The notes: generated by a model from the sequence alone, not told the origin. Counted from the stretch's first letter, positions 8,484 through 18,483 are shown. The stretch: DNA of 64,000 bases from Candidatus Gastranaerophilales bacterium (GCA_947589425.1 CANQAV010000004.1:62001-126000); one strand, 5' to 3'. Program-made: numbers and translations.

Positions 8484-9613
8484 TTTATTGCCTGATTTAA
8501 TTGATTAACAATATTCTGTGCGGAGTTTAATTTTGCAAGTTTATAAGCATTATATGATAAATCGGAGAGAAGTTCTTTGTTGTTTATTAATTCATTTACT
8601 TTATCATACAGAGTATCACCGTTACAGTCTTTATCTTCTATCATCAGTGCGGCTTTGTTTTTTACAAGGCTCATTGCATTTTTCTTTTGATGATTTTGAC
8701 TTGCATAAGGATAAGGAATTAAAATTGAAGGAAGGGAAGATGCGCAAATTTCCGATAAGCTTAAAGAGCCTGCTCTTGAAATTGCAACATCAGACGATAA
8801 AAGAGCAAGATACATCTTGTCAAAATACGGCTGTAAAACAAGATTATCGGGAAGTTCTTCAAATTCATCAAGAATTTTTTTTGTTATTTCATCAAAATTC
8901 TTTTTGCCTGTCTGCCAAAGTATTTCATAACCTTCTTTGTTTGCATATTCTTTTAAGATTTTAAACGATGAGTTGTTTATTGTTCTTGCGCCTAAAGAGC
9001 CTCCCATAATAAGGATTGTAAAATTATCTTTAAGAGATAACTCTTCTCTTGCCTGTTTTTTAGATATGGCTGTAAACTCTTGCCTTATCGGGTTGCCGTT
9101 TACAAATATATTTTTTGATTTAATAAGTTTTTTGGCATCTTCAAATGCAACCGAAACACTTTTTGCGCAAGGCGCAAAAAATCTTGTTACTATTCCGGGC
9201 TGTATGTCGCTTTCGTGCATAACATAGGGAGTATGGAATAAAATCGCACAAAATAGTGCCGGAGCACAAACGTAACCCCCTGTTGCGAAAACAACATCGG
9301 GTTGATATTTTATAAAATATGTCATGGCTTTAAGAGTTGAAACTAATAATCCGAAAAGCCATAATATGAAACCAAAACTTAATTTTCTGGGCATTCCTTT
9401 TGCGCTGTAGCTTAAAAAGTTATATCCGTTTTTCTGCGCTATTTCATATTCAAGATTTTTTTTGTTGCCGAGATAGTAAATATTTTTTATATCAACATTG
9501 CTATCAACAAGAGTATTTATGATTGATACTGCGGGGTATATGTGGCCGCCCGTACCCCCTCCCGTTATAAAATATACTTTTTCTTTATTTTTTTTATTGA
9601 ACATAGTGAACAA
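8480..9613 (-). CDS. murG: MurG, UDP-GlcNAc:lipid I N-acetylglucosaminyltransferase
   Basis: A 377-residue GT28 enzyme that turns lipid I into lipid II on the inner face of the membrane. The N-terminal loop GGGTGGH (18-24) and PDVVFATGGYVCAP are standard. The C-terminal domain shows ILIMGGSLGARTINNS, the SDVAISRAGSLSLSEI donor-binding segment and ILIPYPYASQNHQ. An alternative start three codons later is equally plausible. It overlaps ftsW by about 20 bases and folC by 4, in keeping with a tightly coupled operon. Confidence 0.96.
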   Translation of the reverse strand: MFTMFNKKNKEKVYFITGGGTGGHIYPAVSIINTLVDSNVDIKNIYYLGNKKNLEYEIAQKNGYNFLSYSAKGMPRKLSFGFILWLFGLLVSTLKAMTYFIKYQPDVVFATGGYVCAPALFCAILFHTPYVMHESDIQPGIVTRFFAPCAKSVSVAFEDAKKLIKSKNIFVNGNPIRQEFTAISKKQAREELSLKDNFTILIMGGSLGARTINNSSFKILKEYANKEGYEILWQTGKKNFDEITKKILDEFEELPDNLVLQPYFDKMYLALLSSDVAISRAGSLSLSEICASSLPSILIPYPYASQNHQKKNAMSLVKNKAALMIEDKDCNGDTLYDKVNELINNKELLSDLSYNAYKLAKLNSAQNIVNQLNQAIK

Positions 9614-10742
9614 TCCTTTGGACTCTTGTTTTTGAGATGTTAATTAAAACACCTATCATACATAATGACACAAAAAGGCTTGATCCGCCATAGCTTATAA
9701 ACGGCAGAGGAATACCCGTTGCGGGTACAAAAGAGCTTGCAACCGACATGTTTGTAAACGCCTGAAAACAGATTGAAAAAGTTATCCCGACGGCAAGAAT
9801 TTTGCCGAACATATCGGGACATTTTTTGGCAATAACAAAACCTCTGTGGAGCATAACACCAAAAAGGCATACAAGGAAAAAGCATCCTAAAAAGCCGAAC
9901 TCTTCTCCGATTATCGCAAATATAAAGTCGGTATGACCTTCGGGAAGCCAGCTCAGTTTTTGTTTGGAGTTTCCGAAGCCCACTCCGAAAAATCCGCCCG
10001 AAGAAAAAGCTACCATGGATTGAATTATGTTATACCCTGCTCCGAGTGCATCCGAAAAAGGATTCCACCATATTTTTATACGCTGTAATTGATATCCTCT
10101 TATTGTTGTTGCGACTGCCAATCCGCCTAAAATAAATGCTGATGATATTATTTTTGTTGAGCCTCCCGCAACATAATACATTGCAAGGGATGTCATCAAA
10201 AGAAGGATTATCATTGATAAATTAGGCTGCATATATATCAAAAGAAGCATAAGTGCAAAAATTATATAGAAAGGATATTTTTTCGGGTCTAAAATTGTAC
10301 AGTCTTTTGAAAATAGTGTTGCAAAATATAATACCAATGCAGGTTTTGCCATTTCGGACGGCTGAAATTGAATTGGTCCCAACACAAGCCATCTTTTTGC
10401 TTCGTTAACGGTAACACCTAAAGGAGAAAATTTAACAAGGGCAAGTGATATAAGTACAAAGATTGCACTTATCCCGGCAAAAGATTTCAGTTTTCTGTAA
10501 TCAAATTTTGAGAAAAACCATGCTCCAAAAACTCCGCCGACAAGCCAGATAAGTTGTTTTAAAGTGAATGAAAAGGGATTTTCCCCGTAGCTTATTGCTT
10601 TTGGTGCGGAAGCTGAAAATACCGCCATTATACCGAAAACAATTATAAAAACCACAGCAACAATCAAAATGCTGTCAGCCGGAGCTTGTGCATAAGTTGT
10701 GTTTGTGTGGGTTGTATGTGTTTTATTTCTTCGATAGTACAT
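9594..10742 (-). CDS. ftsW: FtsW/RodA-type peptidoglycan glycosyltransferase
   Basis: A SEDS-family membrane protein with about ten helices that polymerises lipid II at the division septum. Signature segments include PFSFTLKQLIWLVGG, LGPIQFQPSEMAKPALVL and GEEFGFLGCF, and near the end GIPLPFISYGGSSLF. I place the start at ATG 10742-10740, giving 382 residues, because a GAGGAG site lies about 15 bases upstream. A longer frame to 10799 lies inside murD and has no ribosome site. The position between murD and murG favours FtsW over RodA. Confidence 0.93.
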   Translation of the reverse strand: MYYRRNKTHTTHTNTTYAQAPADSILIVAVVFIIVFGIMAVFSASAPKAISYGENPFSFTLKQLIWLVGGVFGAWFFSKFDYRKLKSFAGISAIFVLISLALVKFSPLGVTVNEAKRWLVLGPIQFQPSEMAKPALVLYFATLFSKDCTILDPKKYPFYIIFALMLLLIYMQPNLSMIILLLMTSLAMYYVAGGSTKIISSAFILGGLAVATTIRGYQLQRIKIWWNPFSDALGAGYNIIQSMVAFSSGGFFGVGFGNSKQKLSWLPEGHTDFIFAIIGEEFGFLGCFFLVCLFGVMLHRGFVIAKKCPDMFGKILAVGITFSICFQAFTNMSVASSFVPATGIPLPFISYGGSSLFVSLCMIGVLINISKTRVQRIVHYVQ

Positions 10743-12063
10743 AGTTTTTAAAAGCTTCTCCTCTTTTTTCATAGCTTTCAAACATATCAAAACTTGCACA
10801 AGCCGGAGATAAAAGAACTACGTCGGGCTTATCCAAAGAGGCTATGTCAATTGCTTCTTCAAGAGTTTTTGAATTAACTATATTCATATATCCGTCGTTT
10901 GCAAGAGCTTCTTTAAATCTTGCGGTTGCTTCTCCGATTAAAACCACTTTTGATATTTTTTCTTTAACGGCACTGACAAAATCTTTGAGTGAAGTCTTTT
11001 TGTCACGTCCCCCGGCAATTAAAACCACTTTTTTATTTGCAAATGAATTTATTGCAACAATGCTCGCTTCGGGGTTTGTTGCTTTTGAATCATTGTAATA
11101 GTCGGTTTCTTCAATTGTTCTTATATATTCAAGCCGATGTTCAATTGCTTTAAATGCCCTCAGTGCTTCTTTAATGTCTTTTAAATCGACCTTCAAAATT
11201 AATGAAGCCAAAATTGCGCACATTGCGTTTTGAACATTGTGAGGCCCTACAATTTGAAGTTCATTTATATCAATAATTTCTTCTTTGTCGAAAATAATTT
11301 TATTGTCTTTTAAATAAATACAGTTTTTAATATTTTGTTCATTGAGAGAAAAAAAGTATACATTTGCTTTTGTTTTGTCTTTAATTGAGCGCACTAATTC
11401 ATCATCATAATTTAAAATTGCATATTTTGTTTCATCCATGTTATAAAAAGGTTTTGCTTTTGCTTCAAAATAATTTTCAAGCGATTTATGCCACAAAATA
11501 TGGTCGGGAGTAAGGTTTGTAAATATTGCGATTTTAGGACTTAAAGTATTGCTGTAATAAAGCTGGAATGAGCTTGCTTCAACAACATAATAGTCAATAT
11601 TTTTATCTTTATATTCCAAAGGGCTCAAGCCGATATTTCCGCAATAAGGCGAGCTGTATTTTTTTGATAAAATATATGAAGTTAAAGCCGTTGTTGTGGT
11701 TTTGCCGTTTGTACCGGTAATTAAGACGATTTTATTGTTTTCATCAAATGAAGTATATTCAATATCCGAAAAGTATTTAATTCCTTTTTCATCAAGCCTT
11801 TTTAATATTTCGGCATCATTTGGAATTGAAGGACTCAATATACAAAAATCGCTTCCTTGAATAAATTCTTCGCTGTGACCTTCAAATTCAATTTTTGCAC
11901 CGAGAGATTTAAGCTCTTCAATTTCTTTTGCGTTTTTTTCGTTTTCTTTTGAGCTTTCGCTTATATAAACATCAGCTCCCATTTTAAGAAAATATTTGGC
12001 AGATGCTTTTCCTGTCGTTGAAAAACCAAGTATTAATACTTTTTTGTCTTTTAAATCTTCCAT
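10723..12063 (-). CDS. murD: UDP-N-acetylmuramoyl-L-alanine--D-glutamate ligase
   Basis: A 446-residue Mur ligase that adds D-glutamate to UDP-MurNAc-L-Ala. An N-terminal Rossmann-type domain (KVLILGFSTTGKA) is followed by the ATP loop GTNGKTT (117-123), the YVVEASSFQL segment and FTNLTPDHILWH. The C-terminal domain has NDSKATNPEAS, the AGGRDKKT loop and LLSPACASFDMF, all typical of MurD. It starts 2 bases after mraY and its end overlaps the ftsW start. Confidence 0.96.
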   Translation of the reverse strand: MEDLKDKKVLILGFSTTGKASAKYFLKMGADVYISESSKENEKNAKEIEELKSLGAKIEFEGHSEEFIQGSDFCILSPSIPNDAEILKRLDEKGIKYFSDIEYTSFDENNKIVLITGTNGKTTTTALTSYILSKKYSSPYCGNIGLSPLEYKDKNIDYYVVEASSFQLYYSNTLSPKIAIFTNLTPDHILWHKSLENYFEAKAKPFYNMDETKYAILNYDDELVRSIKDKTKANVYFFSLNEQNIKNCIYLKDNKIIFDKEEIIDINELQIVGPHNVQNAMCAILASLILKVDLKDIKEALRAFKAIEHRLEYIRTIEETDYYNDSKATNPEASIVAINSFANKKVVLIAGGRDKKTSLKDFVSAVKEKISKVVLIGEATARFKEALANDGYMNIVNSKTLEEAIDIASLDKPDVVLLSPACASFDMFESYEKRGEAFKNYVLSKK

Positions 12064-12065
12064 TT

Positions 12066-13028
12066 TTACGCCTTAAAATAATATAATAAAACAGTTAAAA
12101 TTGAACTTACAAGTGTGATGAGAGAAAATACGATTACAATTTTATTTTCGCTCCAGCCGCTTTTTTCAAAATGATGATGTATGGGGCTCATCTTAAACAC
12201 TCTTTTTCCCGTTAATTTAAAACTTGTTACCTGAATCATAACGGAGAGGGTTTCACATATAAATACAAGCGCAATCGGTATGAGCCAAAGTTCAAATTTT
12301 CCCATGATGGCTATTGTTGCAAGCAGTCCGCCCAAAGCTAAAGAGCCTGTATCACCCATAAAGATTTTTGCCGGTTTTTTGTTGAAATATAAAAAGCCAA
12401 GACAAGAAGCACAAGCACATATTGAAATTATTGCCAAATCAATATTGTTATTTAAAAAACAAATAATGGAACATGCTAAAAACGCAAATACGGAAGAAGA
12501 AGCTGCAAGCCCGTCCAGACCGTCGGTTAAATTAAGGGCATTAGAAGCTCCTACCATCATAAACACAACAAAAGCAGGATAAAACCAGCCTAAATCAATA
12601 TTGAAATTTAAAAACGAAACTTCCGTTTGATGCAGAAAAATGATGTAAAAAGCGGGAAGCATTGCAACGGCAATTTGCAAAAGAAGCTTTGCTCTTGCCG
12701 AAAGTCCGAGGTTTTGATGTGCTTTAATTTTTTTAATATCATCTTCAAAACCCGCAAAAGTGTAAAAAATCAATGTCATAATGACAATCATTGCTCTTGT
12801 GGTTGTTTTTTGCGCCATGAATAATGCGATTAAAGATGCTATAATGATTGATGCAACAATGAAAACACCGCCCGTTGTAGGAGTTTTTTCTTTGCATGCG
12901 TGCATTTGGGCAACTTCTTCTCTTAAATATTGAGAATATGCCTTCTTTTTCATAAAATCAATATAAGGAATTCCCAACAGTAAACATAAAATTAGAGCAA
13001 TCAGCCCCGCTACACTAATCATTATCAT
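12066..13028 (-). CDS. mraY: Phospho-MurNAc-pentapeptide transferase (MraY)
   Basis: A 320-residue integral membrane enzyme that loads phospho-MurNAc-pentapeptide on undecaprenyl phosphate to form lipid I. Conserved loops are all visible: HACKEKTPTTGGV, the DDIKK aspartates, NALNLTDGLDGLAAS, the catalytic FMGDTGSLALGG, and the histidine loop MSPIHHHFE. Length is a little shorter than the usual 340-360. It overlaps murF by 14 bases and precedes murD by 2. Confidence 0.97.
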   Translation of the reverse strand: MIMISVAGLIALILCLLLGIPYIDFMKKKAYSQYLREEVAQMHACKEKTPTTGGVFIVASIIIASLIALFMAQKTTTRAMIVIMTLIFYTFAGFEDDIKKIKAHQNLGLSARAKLLLQIAVAMLPAFYIIFLHQTEVSFLNFNIDLGWFYPAFVVFMMVGASNALNLTDGLDGLAASSSVFAFLACSIICFLNNNIDLAIISICACASCLGFLYFNKKPAKIFMGDTGSLALGGLLATIAIMGKFELWLIPIALVFICETLSVMIQVTSFKLTGKRVFKMSPIHHHFEKSGWSENKIVIVFSLITLVSSILTVLLYYFKA

Positions 13029-14352
13029 AATTTTTCACCATTTCAATTATTTGTTCAAATTTCATAAATCTGCTTGCCTTCAAAAGTATGACACAAGGCT
13101 CTTTTATGGTTTGATTGATATATTTTGCACATTCTTCATTGTTTTCAAACTCAATACTTTCAACGGTTGTATTTCTTGCAATATGGCGTGCAAGATTACC
13201 TACCGTCAAGAGCTTTATTCCGGAATAATTTGATAAAAATTCTCCGATTTGTTTATGATACATTATTTCATCTTTTCCAAGTTCGCCCATATCCCCCAAT
13301 ACAAGGACAATAGGTCTTTGGTATATTGATAAAAATGTTTTTAATACGGCATTCATGGATTCCGGGTTTGCATTATAGCTGTCGTTGATGAATGTCAGAT
13401 TTTTTATTGTTGTTTTTTCCCATCTTTTTTCAATAGACTTATAATTAAGCAGACCTTTTTTGATGTTTTCTTTTGAAATTCCTTTATAAAGAGCTGCTTC
13501 AATTACTAAAATTGCGTTTGAAACATTGTATTCTCCCGCCTGATTAAGTTCGTATTTTTCGCCTTTATATTCAAATGTTGTTTTATCAATTGAAATTTCG
13601 ATGTTTTTGGCATCATCATAAGAAGTAAATATTTTATTTCCGTCATAGTTTAAATTTTCTTTTAATCGGGGACAGTCAACACCTATAAAAACACCTTCTT
13701 TTTTCAGGTTTTTTGTTATTTCGCATTTTGCAATCGCAATGTTTTTAAGAGTTCCAAGCCTTTCAAGGTGAGCCGAGCCAATATTTGAAATGATACCCAT
13801 GTCGGGGTTTGAATAATTGGATAAAAGTTCAATTTCGCCCAGACTTCTCATACCCATTTCAATAATACAGACTTCCGTATCCGAAGGCATATTAAACATT
13901 GTCTGGCAAAGACCGATTTCATTATTGTGGTTGAGCTCGGTTTTATGCGTTTTAAATTGGGTTGAAAAAACGCTGTAGAGCATTTCTTTTGTGGTTGTTT
14001 TTCCGCATGAGCCAGTAAGAGCAATAACATAAGGATTAATTTTGTTTCTTATGTATTTTGCAAGTTCTAAATATGCAACAAGGGAATTTTTTATATATAT
14101 TATAAATTTTGCATCTTTATTAATTTTGTGTCTGTCCTGAGTAAAATAGCCTAATGCCCCCCCTGAAACCGCTTTATCAATAAAATTGTGCCCGTCAAAG
14201 TTTTCTCCTCTTAAAGGAAGATAAACATCTCCTTTTTTTATTTTTCTTGTATCCGTTGAAATTTCAAAAAGAGTGTTTTCTTCAAATGAGGCATCCTTAT
14301 AAAGCACTTCACAATCCAAACATTCAGCTATTTCTTTTAAACTAAAACGCAA
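13015..14352 (-). CDS. murF: UDP-MurNAc-tripeptide--D-alanyl-D-alanine ligase
   Basis: A 445-residue Mur ligase that adds D-Ala-D-Ala to complete the muropeptide. The ATP loop is GSCGKTT (114-120); EMGMRSLGEIELLS, NIGSAHLERLG and DSYNANPESMNA are MurF marks. The start is a TTG at 14352-14350, chosen because a strong ribosome site (GAGGTGA) ends about 5 bases before it. First gene of the murF-mraY-murD-ftsW-murG-folC operon; murE, murC and murB are not next to it. Confidence 0.95.
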   Translation of the reverse strand: MRFSLKEIAECLDCEVLYKDASFEENTLFEISTDTRKIKKGDVYLPLRGENFDGHNFIDKAVSGGALGYFTQDRHKINKDAKFIIYIKNSLVAYLELAKYIRNKINPYVIALTGSCGKTTTKEMLYSVFSTQFKTHKTELNHNNEIGLCQTMFNMPSDTEVCIIEMGMRSLGEIELLSNYSNPDMGIISNIGSAHLERLGTLKNIAIAKCEITKNLKKEGVFIGVDCPRLKENLNYDGNKIFTSYDDAKNIEISIDKTTFEYKGEKYELNQAGEYNVSNAILVIEAALYKGISKENIKKGLLNYKSIEKRWEKTTIKNLTFINDSYNANPESMNAVLKTFLSIYQRPIVLVLGDMGELGKDEIMYHKQIGEFLSNYSGIKLLTVGNLARHIARNTTVESIEFENNEECAKYINQTIKEPCVILLKASRFMKFEQIIEMVKNYDND

Positions 14353-14429
14353 AATTCACCTCATTAACAAACATTGTATAGAATAATTTTATATCAAAAA
14401 ACCCTGCTAACAAGTTAAGATTAATTAAT

Positions 14430-14458
14430 TTTAATTTTTAATTTTTTTATCGTATAAT
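14430..14458 (+). promoter_or_regulatory. Promoter of tRNA-Thr
   Basis: A perfect TATAAT -10 box lies at 14453-14458, 11 bases before the tRNA. The -35 region about 17 bases upstream is AT-only and weak. Confidence 0.5.
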
Positions 14459-14469
14459 AAAATGTATAA

Positions 14470-14542
14470 GCCGATGTAGCTCAGCCGGTAGAGCAGCTGA
14501 TTCGTAATCAGCAGGTCGTGCGTTCAAGTCGCATCATCGGCA
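14470..14542 (+). tRNA. tRNA-Thr (anticodon CGT)
   Basis: 73 bases fold as a cloverleaf. The acceptor stem GCCGATG pairs fully with CATCGGC, followed by discriminator A. The D loop contains AGCCGGTAGAGC. The anticodon stem GCTGA/TCAGC closes the loop TTCGTAA, giving anticodon CGT, which reads the threonine codon ACG. The T loop is GTTCAAGTC. The 3' CCA is not encoded. Confidence 0.96.
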
Positions 14543-14546
14543 GTTT

Positions 14547-17072
14547 TTATTCTTGTGTAATTGAGATGATTTTTTTCATCTGGTTTTTTAATCTTTGATA
14601 TTCTTCCCCTTCCCCGCAGGCATCAAGCGCCATGGATAAACATTGAGGTATATTTATCCCTCTTTTTTGAGGAAGAGTTTCTTCATAATATTTGCGCTCA
14701 AAACTGTCGTTTGGCGGGGCAACACGCAAGTTCCAATTTTGAGTATTGTCATATATCCCCGGTTTATTATAGGTATTTTTTTGCGCAAATAAATCAAGCC
14801 AATTTATTATAACGTTATTGGGAGTTGTTGTATCATTATCTGCGGAAAATAATTTTGCAACTTTTGCGGTTATAAAGCTGAAGGGGTTAGGGTCTTTTAA
14901 TATTTTTTCGGGCTCTATGTTCAATTCTTTTGAAATATAGTCAATGTGGCGCTTTTTTTCTTCATCGCTGTATTTTTCAATTTCAAGCTCATAAGGAAGG
15001 GAATCGTGTGTTCCGATAAGCCAATAATTTCCCTGTTCATTCGGATTTATTTCACGATATATTTGATTTTCGTCTTTAGGGTTTGCATATAAAGAATTTC
15101 TCATCCCTCTGAGATGCATGTCTTTCATGACCCATTTGGCAGGCTCGGTCAGTGTTCCTAAATCTTCGCATATTAAAAGGGAGTGGGTTTTATCTTCTAT
15201 TTCATCTTCGCTTAATTTAATACCTTTGTTTTTATATTGTTCTTCGACCGTTTCTTTTACTGCGGGAAGAATTATACGGGAAAGTATTTTTGAATATTCT
15301 TTTTTAAGTTCCTCTTCGTTTTCAAGAATAATTTCTTTAGCACGCTCAAAATCAATGTTTCCTCTTCCCTGAAGAAGAATTCTATCTCTGCTTGAAGAAT
15401 CGAGTATGCCTTTTATGGGATCGGGGATGCCTTTTATTGTATCTTTTGTAATACCCGTATCTTGAAGTTCATGAAGAATTCCTTCAAGAAGATAGTTAAA
15501 CATATATCGATATCCCTGTGCGGAATTTGAATATTTTATTTTTTCAATTTCGCTTTCATTTTTTGAGATAATTTCATTAATTTTATCAAAATCTTTTACC
15601 CCTCTTTGTTCAAGGATTTTTCTTTCGTTTGATGAAGGATTTTGAATTGCATCCATCGGATTTTTTAAATCATATACCGTATCAATTGTAATTCCGTATT
15701 GATTTAATTCTTTTAAAACATTGCTTAAAAGTATGATGAATTTTATTGTTGTAATTTCTTCTTTTTCTTTTTTATCATATACCCACGGGTCAATCATACC
15801 GATAATATGGTCAATCCTTAGCCCGCCCGGGTTGTCGTCAAGAATTTTTTTCATTACTTTTTTAAGATATTCTCCTTCTTTTGTAAGAGAATTATCCGAA
15901 TTAAAAAGTTTTTCAAAAGGTATAAACCTGAAATCCCAATCTTGCGCCATAGAGCCTTTCATCGGGTTTGCGGGAGCGCCCATAAATATATCTTTTGTAT
16001 AATAAGAAGGGTGCGCCCATATATCCGCATTTGAATATCCGATTTGCTTATCGCCTATGAGATTTACCCCTTTTGAAGCCGTTTGAAATTCAACAAGTTT
16101 ATCTAAAAGATATATATAGGTTGTTCTTGTTATTTCGCCGTTTTCAAAAGCTTCGTTTATTGTTTTTATGTCGTCTTTGAGCTTAATTCTGCCGAGATTT
16201 GATGCGTAGTTTGAAAACTCTTTTCTTTGTTTATCTGCAATAAATTGAACAAATTGATAAAATTCTATCTCATCGGCATAAGTTTTTTTAAGCCTTTCAA
16301 TTTCATTTTCTTTTTCTTCTTTGGTGTATGTCGTGTCACTATCGTCATATAAAACCCGAAGAAGCTTATTGTTCCAATTTTTATAGTCGTCATTGTTATA
16401 TATTCGGCTTATTGCGCTAAATATGGCATAGCGCAAAAGATATGCGGAATTTTCTTCTTTGAAAGAATTAAATTCTTCATTTAATTTAACTATGGTTTCA
16501 TCCCCTTTGGCTAATTTTTTCTTAAAATTTAAAAATGCGCCAAACAGTGCTTTTTGATTTTCTCTGTGGGCATATTCCTGAAGGGCTCTGTTGGGCTCTA
16601 ATTCCTTTTGTCCTTTGTTTTTTATTTTGCCGTTTTCTTTTACATAGTGATTGATTTTATATTTTTTATTTCGGACAATATTTTGAAAGGTATCAATATC
16701 AAGGATATTTCCCCACTTGTCGCCAGTTAATTCAATCAGGTCAACAACTTCTTTGTTTGATAAAATAGTGCTTTCATAAGGGGAATAAAAAGGCGGGCGG
16801 ACAATTCCCGAAGGCTCGAGCGAAATAGCATCAAAACCGTTGTTATATGCAAAATCAATGTATGATTTTGCCCCTTGGTTTAAAGACAAAATGCCGATTC
16901 CCACATCTTCCTCGGGTTGTGACGGGAAGCTTATTGAATGAGTAATCAAGACAAGATTATCAAGCCCGATAGCCTTTTTTGCATCATCAATATATGCTCT
17001 TTGTTTGATTTTTTCAATTGGTTTCAGTTGTCTTTTAAATGAAATATTAGAAATTTTATTTATTTTAGTCAT
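14547..17072 (-). CDS. malQ: GH77 4-alpha-glucanotransferase, enlarged, with N-terminal ISFKR tag
   Basis: An 841-residue glucanotransferase that moves alpha-1,4-glucan segments, as in maltodextrin or glycogen turnover. GH77 catalytic residues fit well: nucleophile D421 in GLRIDH, acid/base E636 in ICEDLGTLT, and D690 in IGTHDSLPYE; the substrate loop GDKQIGYSNADIWAHP is also present. Bacterial MalQ is usually 500-700 residues. The extra length includes a helical insertion near 160-330 and an internal duplication: residues about 460-510 and 540-590 share GIT-DT, P, SS-R-IL-RG-DF and EII-NE spacing. The first 14 residues end in ISFKR, a tag seen on other genes here, and no signal peptide exists. 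It begins 2 bases after the upstream kinase gene. Confidence 0.88.
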   Translation of the reverse strand: MTKINKISNISFKRQLKPIEKIKQRAYIDDAKKAIGLDNLVLITHSISFPSQPEEDVGIGILSLNQGAKSYIDFAYNNGFDAISLEPSGIVRPPFYSPYESTILSNKEVVDLIELTGDKWGNILDIDTFQNIVRNKKYKINHYVKENGKIKNKGQKELEPNRALQEYAHRENQKALFGAFLNFKKKLAKGDETIVKLNEEFNSFKEENSAYLLRYAIFSAISRIYNNDDYKNWNNKLLRVLYDDSDTTYTKEEKENEIERLKKTYADEIEFYQFVQFIADKQRKEFSNYASNLGRIKLKDDIKTINEAFENGEITRTTYIYLLDKLVEFQTASKGVNLIGDKQIGYSNADIWAHPSYYTKDIFMGAPANPMKGSMAQDWDFRFIPFEKLFNSDNSLTKEGEYLKKVMKKILDDNPGGLRIDHIIGMIDPWVYDKKEKEEITTIKFIILLSNVLKELNQYGITIDTVYDLKNPMDAIQNPSSNERKILEQRGVKDFDKINEIISKNESEIEKIKYSNSAQGYRYMFNYLLEGILHELQDTGITKDTIKGIPDPIKGILDSSSRDRILLQGRGNIDFERAKEIILENEEELKKEYSKILSRIILPAVKETVEEQYKNKGIKLSEDEIEDKTHSLLICEDLGTLTEPAKWVMKDMHLRGMRNSLYANPKDENQIYREINPNEQGNYWLIGTHDSLPYELEIEKYSDEEKKRHIDYISKELNIEPEKILKDPNPFSFITAKVAKLFSADNDTTTPNNVIINWLDLFAQKNTYNKPGIYDNTQNWNLRVAPPNDSFERKYYEETLPQKRGINIPQCLSMALDACGEGEEYQRLKNQMKKIISITQE

Positions 17073-17074
17073 TT

Positions 17075-18415
17075 TTATATTTGTTCTGTTTTTGGTATGG
17101 CAAAGTTTTGAAGAGTATCCCCTTTTGTTATTTGTTCAATTACATTTTTTTTGTAATCGGGAGCTTCTTCAATCGGTGTTGTAAAACAATCTATAAGCCA
17201 GCCCGTGAGCCCTTGAAGCCATGATGACGTTTTTTGAAGCCTATAGAGGGCGTATTGGTGCTGGAATTCAAAATATCTTCTTTTTTCGTATCTGTTTGGT
17301 CTGTTTAGCTGTTGAAGAGAAAGTGCTTCAAGTCTTTTTGCGGCAATGAGCGAATTCATTTTTAATGTCATATTTGCAAGAGGATTTAAAAGCAGAATTT
17401 CATTTTTATATGCAAGCTCTGAATTGTATGTAATTTGTCCGCTTAAAAGCTCTGCCGTGATTATATCGGAATCGGGATTATTGAGAGCATTTGCCATTGC
17501 GCTTTGATATTGTTTCATAATATCAAGATGTTCATAATCTTTTTCTTGAAGCCCGTCAAACCCTTTCAGATAAATTAAATATTGTTCTTTTAATTTGTGG
17601 AAATCAGCTTTTGCTTTTATATAATCTGTGAAAAATTGCTTTGCTTTATTTTCGTTGATTTTTTTCAATTCCTCATAATATGGGAAAATAAACGTATCTT
17701 CAAGATTTCTTAAGTTGGTTGGGATAATAAATTCGGGAAAATTGTTGTTTTTGGAGTTATTTTCGGTATCTATCGGACAAAAATCAACAGCTTCGCCGTA
17801 GTCTATGAGCCCGATGTTATCTTCGTTGTCGATTAATATATTTTCTTTTTTTAAGTCCCTGTGCAAAATCCCTTTTTTATCAAGTTCATGAATCGTGCTG
17901 AGAAGTTGTCCCAAGCTTTTTTCACTTAAGGGTTTTGTTTTCGGGTCGGGATTTTTCCCTTTAATAAAGGTGGATAAAAGTACGTGCCTGCCGTCTTGTA
18001 AGGTAAAATCCGCCAAATATCTTTGGCTTCTATCTTCAAGAGAGCTTACTTTTGATAAAAATTCTTTTTCGTTATGAAAATCGGCATTAACTCTTTGCAT
18101 TTCACCCGTTATCGGGTTTTTGTTTTCTTTATGTGAAACTTTTGCAACTATACCCTGATGAAAGCCCTCTGCACTTAATTTATATACTAATCCGTCCGCA
18201 CCGATACCGAGATAGTCATTATAATCAATATTATTGACTGCATCTAAAATAGCTTTTCTTTCAAGACCTCCTAAGTCGTCCGAAAAATTTGCTTCTTTTG
18301 GTACTCTGTTTTCAAATTTATCAACGGCACAAAAGGCAACAACATTTGAATTGTTTTTAATATTGTTTTTAAAAGTTATGAAATTTAGCGAGTTTAAAAT
18401 CGGCGATATATTCAT
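17075..18415 (-). CDS. Eukaryotic-like protein kinase with N-terminal ITFKN tag
   Basis: A 446-residue protein whose first half is a Hanks-type kinase domain. Visible parts are the glycine loop GIGADG (70-75), lysine K92 in IVAKVSH, the catalytic HRDLKKEN (185-192) and DYG (205-207) in place of DFG. The C-terminal 230 residues are helical and unassigned. There is no membrane helix, unlike many bacterial Ser/Thr kinases. The N-terminus (ITFKN at 13-17) resembles the tag on the neighbouring glucanotransferase. A ribosome site (AAAGGA) precedes the ATG. The pair forms a two-gene operon, so the kinase may act on the glucanotransferase or on glycan metabolism; this is inference. A small-molecule kinase is an alternative. 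Confidence 0.8.
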   Translation of the reverse strand: MNISPILNSLNFITFKNNIKNNSNVVAFCAVDKFENRVPKEANFSDDLGGLERKAILDAVNNIDYNDYLGIGADGLVYKLSAEGFHQGIVAKVSHKENKNPITGEMQRVNADFHNEKEFLSKVSSLEDRSQRYLADFTLQDGRHVLLSTFIKGKNPDPKTKPLSEKSLGQLLSTIHELDKKGILHRDLKKENILIDNEDNIGLIDYGEAVDFCPIDTENNSKNNNFPEFIIPTNLRNLEDTFIFPYYEELKKINENKAKQFFTDYIKAKADFHKLKEQYLIYLKGFDGLQEKDYEHLDIMKQYQSAMANALNNPDSDIITAELLSGQITYNSELAYKNEILLLNPLANMTLKMNSLIAAKRLEALSLQQLNRPNRYEKRRYFEFQHQYALYRLQKTSSWLQGLTGWLIDCFTTPIEEAPDYKKNVIEQITKGDTLQNFAIPKTEQI

Positions 18416-18483
18416 AAATTGTCCTTTGGTGCAATCAGGTAAAATGGCGTAAAGAAAAAAAATTGCTGATATTTTAAGAATTA

